The position numbers and the translations under genes are program-made. From positions 1-7,779 of the forward strand of contig CAMJQX010000072.1 in NCBI GenBank assembly GCA_946408145.1: a DNA stretch of 7,779 bases, read 5' to 3'. The notes under the pieces were generated by a model that searched no databases, was not told the DNA's origin, and worked only from the letters and a program-made list of their open reading frames with translations. Every line of letters begins with the position of its first letter. Position 1 is the first letter of the stretch. The DNA comes from an uncultured Clostridia bacterium (lineage in GTDB: Bacteria; Bacillota_A; Clostridia; Oscillospirales; Oscillospiraceae). Shown here in pieces: positions 5,688-7,779 of this stretch.

Positions 5688-6761
5688 ATGGAAAAGACAT
5701 TGACGATCCGGGATCTCCGTATCTCCTTCCAGGCAAGCGGCGGTACGGTGCGCGCCGTGCGCGGTGTGGATCTGGACCTTTATCAGGGGGAAACGCTCGC
5801 CATCGTGGGCGAGTCCGGCTCCGGCAAAAGCGTGACCGTCAAGGCGATCATGGGAATTGTCAGTTCCAACCAGATTGTTGAAGGCGGGACAATCCTTTAT
5901 CGTTGCCGGGAGAAGGATGAATGGACGGAGCGGGATCTTCTGCGTCTGTCCCGCCGCGAGATGCGCCGGCATATCAACGGCACGCATATTGCCATGGTCT
6001 TTCAGGACCCGATGACCTCGCTCGACCCTACGATGACGATCGGCATGCAGCTGATGGAGGGGATGATCCAGCATCTGCACCTGTCCAGAGCGCTGGCCCG
6101 CCGCCGGGCGATCGAGCTGCTGGAGCTCGTCGGCATCCCGGAGGCAGAAAAGCGGATGCGGAACTATCCCCACCAGCTCTCCGGAGGCATGCGTCAGCGC
6201 GTGGTCATCGCCATTGCCCTCTCCTGCAGCCCGGACATTCTGATCTGCGACGAGCCGACGACGGCACTGGACGTTACGATCCAGGCCAAGATCCTGGAAC
6301 TGATCCAGGAGATCCAGCGGAAAACCGGCATTTCGGTAATCTATATCACACATGATCTCGGCGTCGTGGCGAAGGTGGCGGACTATGTGGCCGTCATGTA
6401 TGCCGGGCGCATTGCGGAAAAAGGCACGGTGGAGGACATCTTCTACGACCCGCGCCATCCCTATACCTGGGGTCTGCTCAGCAGCATGCCGGACATCTCC
6501 GATGAAAGCAGCGAGAGGCTTTACACGATCCCCGGCTCGCCGCCGAGCATGGTAGACCTGCCGGCGGGCGATCCTTTCGCCCCGCGCAACGCCTATGCGC
6601 TGGAAGCGGATTATAAGGCGGAGCCGCCAATGTTTCAAATCAGCCAGACACATTATGCGGCAAGCTGGCTGCTGGACGAGCGCGCGCCCAAGGTGGCGAT
6701 GCCCGACTCGCTGCGCCGTCGCATCGAAAGCATGAGGGGAGGGGAAAGAACAGATGGCTGA
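5688..6761 (+). CDS. oppD: Oligopeptide ABC transporter ATP-binding protein, OppD type
   Basis: This is one of two ATPases that power import, 357 residues, cytoplasmic. All nucleotide-binding motifs are present: Walker A GESGSGKS (41-48), Q-loop Gln106 in [10 protein letters not shown], signature LSGGMRQ (164-170), Walker B ILICDEP with Glu189, D-loop TALD, and H-loop His222. The oligopeptide-specific C-terminal extension starts at RHPYTWGLL and contains TIPGSPP. At the place where many OppD/DppD proteins have a Cys pair (GCPFAPRC), this one reads GDPFAPRN, followed by [11 protein letters not shown]. That matches, from memory, the cysteine-free OppD of Bacillus and Lactococcus, so no iron-sulfur cluster is expected here. 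The gene begins two bases after oppC and overlaps oppF by eight bases. Confidence 0.96.
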   Translation: MEKTLTIRDLRISFQASGGTVRAVRGVDLDLYQGETLAIVGESGSGKSVTVKAIMGIVSSNQIVEGGTILYRCREKDEWTERDLLRLSRREMRRHINGTHIAMVFQDPMTSLDPTMTIGMQLMEGMIQHLHLSRALARRRAIELLELVGIPEAEKRMRNYPHQLSGGMRQRVVIAIALSCSPDILICDEPTTALDVTIQAKILELIQEIQRKTGISVIYITHDLGVVAKVADYVAVMYAGRIAEKGTVEDIFYDPRHPYTWGLLSSMPDISDESSERLYTIPGSPPSMVDLPAGDPFAPRNAYALEADYKAEPPMFQISQTHYAASWLLDERAPKVAMPDSLRRRIESMRGGERTDG

Positions 6762-7677
6762 ACACCTTCTGGAAGTGGAGGGCCTGAAGCAGTACTTCCG
6801 CGTCAGCAAGAAATTCACGGTCAAGGCGGTGGACGGCGTCTCGTTCTATATTGACGAGGGAGAGACCTACGGCCTCGTCGGCGAATCCGGCTCTGGCAAA
6901 TCCACGATCGGCCGCTCAATCATTCGTCTCTACACGCCGACCGCGGGCCGCGTTCTCTTCGAGGGCGTGGAAATCTCCGGCCATCTTGGCGCGGCGGAGA
7001 CGCGGCACCTGCGCACGCGCATGCAGATGATTTTTCAGGACCCCATGGCCTGTCTCAATCCGCGCAAAAAGGTGGGAGATATTATCGCTCAAGGCCTTGA
7101 TGTGCATCACCTCTATGTCAATGCTGACGAGCGGCAGGAAAAAGTCTACCGCATTATGGAGCGCATTGGACTGGACCGGGAGCACGCCAATCGCTATCCC
7201 CACCAGTTCTCCGGCGGCCAGCGCCAACGCATCGGCATCGCCCGCGCGCTGATCATGGAGCCCAAGCTCGTCATTGCCGACGAGCCGATCTCTGCGCTGG
7301 ACGTCTCGATCCAGGCGCAGGTGGTCAACCTGATGAAGGACCTGCAAAAGGAGCTCGGCGCGGCCTATCTGTTCATTGCGCACGATCTGTCCATGGTCAA
7401 GTACATCTCTGACCGCATCGGCGTGCTGCATCTGGGGCATCTGGTGGAGACCGGGACGACGAAGGACATCTTCGATCGTCCGCTGCATCCCTATACGAAG
7501 AGCTTGCTCTCTGCTGTTCCGCACCCGGACCCGCGGGTGGAGAAGCAGCGCACGGCGATCGCCTATGATTACAAAAGCTCCGGCATCGACTATACCAAGG
7601 GCAGCTATCACGCCGTCAGCGAGACACACAGCGTCCTCGCAACGGACGAGGAATTTGCCCGCTGGTCGGCACGCTGA
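6754..7677 (+). CDS. oppF: Oligopeptide ABC transporter ATP-binding protein, OppF type
   Basis: This is the partner ATPase of OppD, 307 residues, cytoplasmic. Its motifs are Walker A GESGSGKS (43-50), Q-loop Gln95 in FQDPMACLNPR, signature FSGGQRQ (152-158), Walker B LVIADEP with Glu177, D-loop SALD (180-183), and H-loop His210. The Q-loop run has Met-Ala-Cys where Tyr-Ala-Ser is more usual, a mild change. After the ATPase core it has the family's LHPYTKSLLSAVPHPDP stretch and a short tail. The ATG lies inside oppD (ATGGCTGA overlap), with GAGGGGAGGGG (about 6734-6744) upstream as a strong ribosome site. It is the last gene of the operon and is followed by a terminator. Both ATPases look catalytically complete, so the transporter should be functional. 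Confidence 0.96.
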   Translation: MAEHLLEVEGLKQYFRVSKKFTVKAVDGVSFYIDEGETYGLVGESGSGKSTIGRSIIRLYTPTAGRVLFEGVEISGHLGAAETRHLRTRMQMIFQDPMACLNPRKKVGDIIAQGLDVHHLYVNADERQEKVYRIMERIGLDREHANRYPHQFSGGQRQRIGIARALIMEPKLVIADEPISALDVSIQAQVVNLMKDLQKELGAAYLFIAHDLSMVKYISDRIGVLHLGHLVETGTTKDIFDRPLHPYTKSLLSAVPHPDPRVEKQRTAIAYDYKSSGIDYTKGSYHAVSETHSVLATDEEFARWSAR

Positions 7678-7693
7678 GGGCAAAACTGGATAG

Positions 7694-7729
7694 AAAAGAA
7701 GGCTGACGGTTCTCCGTCAGCCTTCTTTT
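7694..7729. terminator. Rho-independent terminator of the opp operon, probably bidirectional
   Basis: Bases 7694-7709 and 7714-7729 form a perfect 16-bp stem around a TTCT loop. It has a GC-rich 12-bp core, with AAAA on the left and TTTT on the right. It starts 16 bases after the oppF stop. The A-run on the left means it can also stop transcripts arriving from the right. Confidence 0.9.
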
Positions 7730-7740
7730 GATTGTGAGGC

Positions 7741-7779
7741 TCAATAATCGAACTGCCTGTAGTAACGTCGGATCGAGAG
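7741..7779 (-). CDS. Possible 3' end of a convergent gene, cut by the window edge
   Basis: On the minus strand an open frame enters from the window edge, encodes LSIRRYYRQFDY, and stops at TGA (7743-7741). This is 11 bases before the bidirectional terminator stem. The position fits a convergent gene sharing the terminator. Only 12 residues are visible and I do not recognise them. Other frames here are also open, so this is a weak call. Confidence 0.3.
   Translation of the reverse strand, partial: LSIRRYYRQFDY

Noticed and set aside
6558..6600. Apparent loss of the C-terminal cysteines in OppD (GDPFAPRN in place of GCPFAPRC), first read as a lost iron-sulfur site
   Set aside because: The same cysteine-free ending is, from memory, normal for Bacillus and Lactococcus OppD, so it marks the subtype rather than damage.
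4591..6824. Long minus-strand open frames opposite oppC and oppD (381 and 556 codons)
   Set aside because: They are antisense shadows of GC-rich genes. The plus-strand frames encode full OppC and OppD motifs, and the shadow proteins show only His/Arg/Ala-rich filler.
1..7779. Search by eye for CRISPR arrays, tRNA or rRNA genes, insertion sequences and toxin-antitoxin pairs
   Set aside because: No spaced direct repeats, clover-leaf sequence, transposase frame or terminal repeats were seen; nearly all of the window is accounted for by the seven genes.

Overview
The window carries a complete oligopeptide-type ABC transporter operon, oppA-oppB-oppC-oppD-oppF. Upstream, on the same strand, sits a tandem pair of GntR-family (HutC/UTRA type) transcriptional regulators. 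The sequence points to a Gram-positive, GC-rich member of the Clostridia, perhaps Oscillospiraceae-like. The reasons are a lipoprotein-type substrate-binding protein, strong AGGAGG-type ribosome binding sites, TTG starts, and an OppD C-terminus of the Bacillus/Lactococcus kind. The family-level placement is inference from style only.

Layout. Positions 14-43 hold a sigma-A-like promoter with an extended -10. It is followed by regulator 1 (82-810, TTG start) and, after 43 bases, regulator 2 (854-1588, TTG start). A strong intrinsic terminator with a UUCG tetraloop (1615-1651) closes that unit. The 350-base gap from 1589 to 1938 then holds a 17-base palindrome (1762-1778), two widely spaced inverted copies of a TGGTACAAA motif, and a near-consensus promoter (TTGACA-17-TATAGT, 1838-1866). 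This promoter drives oppA (1939-3621), oppB (3704-4645), oppC (4642-5685), oppD (5688-6761) and oppF (6754-7677). A perfect 14-bp GC stem without a U-tract separates oppA from oppB, while oppB to oppF are overlapping or nearly so. A 16-bp stem terminator (7694-7729) ends the operon. The last 39 bases look like the 3' end of a convergent minus-strand gene.

How the parts fit. OppA is a lipid-anchored binding protein that would capture a peptide-like ligand outside the cell. OppB and OppC form the membrane channel, and OppD and OppF are the paired ATPases. The two regulators are the obvious candidates to control the operon, with the palindrome and repeats upstream of the opp promoter as candidate operators; this is inference from position. 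I found no clear sign of a previously undescribed system. The most notable points are the tandem UTRA regulators beside an opp operon, the operator-like palindrome, and the non-terminator stem after oppA.
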